Positions 60,983-64,000 of a DNA stretch of 64,000 bases are shown here, one piece after another; the stretch's first letter is position 1; the number at the start of each line of letters is the position of its first letter. Under the pieces are notes generated by a model. The model did not search any database and was not told the DNA's origin. It was given only the letters and a program-made list of their open reading frames with translations. Source of the DNA: Solen grandis (Eukaryota > Mollusca > Bivalvia > Adapedonta > Solenidae); assembly GCA_021229015.1 (NCBI GenBank), contig CM037788.1, positions 47,407,520-47,471,519 on the forward strand. Reading direction: 5' to 3'. The position numbers and the translations under genes were made by a program.

Positions 60983-61740
60983 ATGGTCCAGTCTGGGCTA
61001 TTCTCAGTTTGGTCTGGGTTTGTTGTGGTATACAGACCAGTCTGGGCTATTCTCAGTTTGGTCTGGGTTTGTTTGATTAGCCAAATAATACATTACAGAC
61101 CAGTCTGGGCTATTCTCAGTTTGGTCTGGGTTTGTTGTGGTATACAGACCAGTCTGTGCTATTCTCAGTTTGGTCTGGGTTTGTTGTGGTATACAGACCA
61201 GTCTGGGCTATACTCAGTTTGGTCTGGGTTTGTTGTGGTATACAGACCAGTCTGGGCTATACTCAGTTTGGTCTGGGTTTGTTGTGGTATACAGACCAGT
61301 CTGGGCTATTCTCAGTTTGGTCTGGGTTTGTTGTGGTATACAGACCAGTCTGGGCTATTCTAGTTTTGTCTGGGTTTGTTGTGGTTACAGTCTAGTCTGG
61401 GCTATACTCAGTTTGGTCTGGGTTTGTTGTGGTTTACAGACCAGTCTGGGCTATTCTCAGTTTGGTCTGGGTTTGTTGTGGTATACAGACCAGTCTGGGC
61501 TATTCTCAGTTTGGTCTGGGTTTGGTTTGGTTTACAGACCAGTCTGGGCTATTCTCAGTTTGGTCTGGGTTTGTTGTGGTATACAGACCAGTCTGGGCTA
61601 TTCTCAGTTTGGTCTGGGTTTCTTGTGGTATACAGACCAGTCTGGGCTATACTCAGCTTGGTCATGGTTTCTTGTGGTATACAGACCAGTCTGGGCTATA
61701 CTCAGCTTGGTCATGGTTTCTTGTGGTATACAGACCAATT
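60983..61740 (+). repeat. 49-bp minisatellite, about 15 units
   Basis: Unit TATACAGACCAGTCTGGGCT then ATTCTCAGTTTGGTCTGGGTTTGTTGTGG; TATACAGACC at 61141, 61190 and 61239 gives the 49-bp period. As 49 is not a multiple of three, the same hydrophobic-looking peptide cycles through all three plus frames (61137-61790 and others), which marks these frames as non-genic. Confidence 0.92.
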
Positions 61741-62356
61741 TGATGATAGTGTCTATACTTGCATATCTTTTCAGAGTAGCAACATGTTAATCTTCACATC
61801 AGCTGTTGATCCATATATGTTGATCATTTAAAAAAAAAGAAATAGATGTGGAGAGTCCAATGAAGAGAGAAACTAAAGAGATTTCAAAATGTGCTGTAAT
61901 TTAAGAAAATACCACTCGAATTATACAGATAATTCCATGAAATGAAGATGGTGTGCATGTTGTGCTTTGGAGAATCTTAATTAACTTAACATTTAAAGTA
62001 AGCATCGTTTAATCTTTCAATTGAAGTACAAAAGAGGTTCTAATGATAATGAAATGATATTTTGAAACAGGTTTATTTTCTATTTACTTATATTGAAAAT
62101 TATTCAGCAAGTATTTCTAGGAGATAAGAGAAATACGGAGACTAATATCAGTTGCTGATTTTTGCTGTGTTGTTCTGGCAGAGGACAAGCTTAAAATTTG
62201 TGATAAAGGGAAATGTAGGACAGAGTGAACTGTACTTTACATGTTAAATGTGATATATTTAGTTGGGCACTAGTACAACAGTGTCATCCAAAGCATACAA
62301 CAATTTGACAGAGTTTTATCAGGACTTGTTCTCCCTCTATCTAAGTGTACCTGCAG

Positions 62357-62511
62357 AGCTGTATGCAGGCCTCTCTCTCTCTCTCATTCCTAAATCTTTG
62401 AGTTAAACCTTGAATCAAGTATCTGGAGAAAAAGATCCATGGCCAAAATAAAGACGTCATTGACCTGTTTGACATTTTTCATCAAGGTGTACTTTCTTGT
62501 AGTTGGGACAG
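62357..62511 (+). CDS. Candidate first coding exon of a membrane or secreted protein (partial)
   Basis: ATG at 62439-62441 in a good context (ATCCATGG), then 24 codons, MAKIKTSLTCLTFFIKVYFL then VVGT, and a donor ACAG|GTGAGA at 62512 (phase 1). A short basic start followed by ~17 hydrophobic residues fits a signal peptide or the first TM helix of a small multi-span protein (tetraspanin-like spacing is one guess). The acceptor may be CTGCAG ending at 62356 or a later AG. No downstream exon was identified before 64000, so this remains tentative. Confidence 0.35.
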
Positions 62512-62609
62512 GTGAGAGGTTTTATGAAGTCTTCATCATTAAAGTGTAAAATTCAAGTACATGTATTTTTAGCTGTAGTTATTACTTTGTAAGGGTGTTG
62601 ACCATTCTA

Positions 62610-62618
62610 AAATGACAC
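62610..62618 (+). repeat. SINE target-site duplication, left
   Basis: AAATGACAC, repeated exactly at 62871-62879. Confidence 0.8.
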
Positions 62619-62870
62619 TGGGGCCTCCGTGGCCGAGAGGGTAAAGTCGCTGACTTTAACACTCACTCAGCCCCTCACCGTGTGGGTTCGAATCCCGGCA
62701 GGGTCATTAGGATTTTCATGTGAGGAAGCCTTCCAGCTGACTTGCGGTAGGTTGGTGGTTCAACCCGGATGCCTCTGTGCATTCAGGGTCTTCCTCCACC
62801 TGTATTTAGCTGGACGTCGCTATATGACTGAAATACTTTCGAGGCGACGGAAAACACAAAAAGTCAAGTC
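62619..62870 (+). mobile_element. Full-length tRNA-derived SINE, MetaSINE-like
   Basis: Bounded by perfect 9-bp duplications AAATGACAC (62610-62618, 62871-62879). Head: GGGGCCTCCGTGGCCGAGAG (A-box in a Leu/Ser-like tRNA) and GTGGGTTCGAATCCCGGCAG (B-box). Core: CTTGCGGTAGGTTGGTGGTT ... CTTCCTCCACCTG ... TAGCTGGACGTCGC, the conserved block I associate with the MetaSINE superfamily of bivalves and other animals. Tail AAAACACAAAAAGTC. A young insertion; the 86-aa frame through it is not a gene. Confidence 0.85.
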
Positions 62871-63527
62871 AAATGACACAGATATATAATATACATAAAG
62901 GCTAAGCACAGCTTTGTATTGTTTTTTGATGTGTTGTCTACATAGCAGGGTCATCTATCTGCTATTGTGTGTACTTATGAGAGTTCAAGTGTGGCAGGAT
63001 TTCAAAGTTTATTGCCACTTCTTTGTAAATCTATATATCGTCAGTTTGGACTTGGAACTAATTTACTTGCATATTCGAGATTTATTAATTGCTACATGTT
63101 TATCCATGATCCTTTTGCAAATAGAAAACTCTCAGCAACTTGTCTTTTTCTCCTAAATGACTGAAATACTGTTGGTGGAACACAAATCATTTTGTAAATG
63201 CAGAAAAGATTAATTGATGTTATAATTATATTTGAAACAACTGGAGTGGATGTGAAAAGGGAAATGTGGGGTGGCATTAAGATGCATGGACACGTTTTGT
63301 CAAATTGTTAACAATACAGACGTGCAATGTTTAACTACATTTGACCCACATGTAATTGTGTCATCCATAATCATATATTCAAGGTTACAGTCTAGTTTAG
63401 ACGTGAGATGTTGCCATACTGTCTTACATTTACCACATGCATATCATCTTGACGCATTGGCAAACAGTAGACCTAAATTTGACAGTTTCTGGTGGAAGCT
63501 GTCTGATCTAGGTTTCCTCTGTTTGCT

Positions 63528-63618
63528 GATGAATACTATATTGTAGCCCAGATTCTACATGAATACTATATTGTAGCCCAGATTCTACATGAATACTATA
63601 TTGTAGCCCAGATTCTAC
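63528..63618 (+). repeat. 30-bp tandem triplication
   Basis: ATGAATACTATATTGTAGCC then CAGATTCTAC three times, nearly without mismatch, so a recent event. Confidence 0.9.
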
Positions 63619-63799
63619 GCAATCTACTCGGCAGAGAAAATTCTTTTATCATGGACATTTCAGTATATTCATATCCATCAAGCCATAAATTTGTACATGA
63701 TTGTACTCATCAGGTATAAGGTTAAAAATGTGACCCCATATCTACAGAATTGAGGACTGTATCTAACCTGATAAGGTGACAGGTGAGATACTATGGCAA

Positions 63800-63837
<38 letters not shown>

Positions 63838-63838
63838 T
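63800..63838 (+). repeat. (TCTG)n microsatellite
   Basis: About nine TCTG/TCCG units. Confidence 0.95.
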
Positions 63839-64000
63839 TAGAGAATTAAGATAGTTGGAGGGTTAGATTGGGGTCAGTATACATGTCATATCAGTTTCCA
63901 CTGCCCAAGGTGTGTGCTGGTCATAGTGTAGGATATGGGAGGGACTGACTATGATATTCAGTATGGATAGGTGCAAAAATTTGTATATACCTGGATATCT

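Larger units (their letters stand above)
57738..62356 (+). other. Presumed first intron or intergenic
   Basis: AT-rich, with a SINE (58930-59095), a G-rich run (59291-59312), a (TA)n(TG)n microsatellite (60090-60136) and the 49-bp minisatellite (60983-61740). No exon recognised. Confidence 0.4.
62880..64000. other. Right edge of the window
   Basis: No gene recognised. Contains a 30-bp triplicate and a (TCTG)n tract. Open frames at 62914-63546 lack family features or clear splice context. Confidence 0.4.

Noticed and set aside
60983..61831. Repetitive hydrophobic open frames in three plus frames
   Set aside because: Products of the 49-bp minisatellite.
63271..63546. 91-aa plus-strand open frame near the right edge
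   Set aside because: No recognisable domain, runs into the 30-bp triplication, no supporting splice sites.

Overview
The window is 64 kb of an animal nuclear genome: AT-rich, long repeat-packed introns, consensus GT-AG splice sites, tRNA-derived SINEs, and one 100-N scaffold gap at 38694-38793. The repeat types (a MetaSINE-like SINE; hairpin-ended elements starting TTAGCTCACCTGAGC and ending CCCTCTTGTT with tandem ~150-165 bp cores, resembling the pearl/DINE-like Helentron derivatives of bivalves) point to a bivalve mollusc. Species and repeat-family names come from memory of these families, not from a search.

Layout. (1) 2120-25012, plus strand: a complete SLC16/monocarboxylate-transporter-like (MCT) gene. 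Seven coding exons are visible, every intron is in phase 1, and the product is 765 aa when one of two homologous 126-nt exons (12001-12126 or 14268-14393) is used. This pair looks like a mutually exclusive cassette recoding the transmembrane 10 region. Introns carry SINEs, minisatellites and a 7.9-kb block of nested hairpin-ended elements (14977-22878). (2) 31241-35755, minus strand, convergent with the first gene: the last four coding exons of a class C, GABA-B-receptor-like GPCR (TM4-TM7, coiled coil, long tail, C-terminal PDZ-type ligand). Its 5' exons were not found. (3) 37.4-38.3 kb: a tRNA-Asn(GTT)-like gene and a degenerate inverted partner around a hairpin. (4) 47605-50143: a complete MULE DNA transposon with 8-bp target duplication, terminal inverted repeats and an FLYWCH plus MULE transposase broken by one in-frame stop. 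(5) 50.67-56.17 kb: a mega-minisatellite of successive 29-, 33-, 32- and 46-bp arrays. (6) 57.5-62.5 kb: a possible promoter, non-coding first exon and first coding exon of a plus-strand gene running off the right edge. The final 3 kb contains a SINE with perfect target duplications and short tandem repeats.

The two recognisable host genes are both membrane proteins: a metabolite transporter and a neurotransmitter-type receptor. They are converging neighbours, and nothing in the sequence shows they act together. The strongest biological signal is the duplicated transporter exon. The rest of the unusual structure is mobile or tandem DNA.
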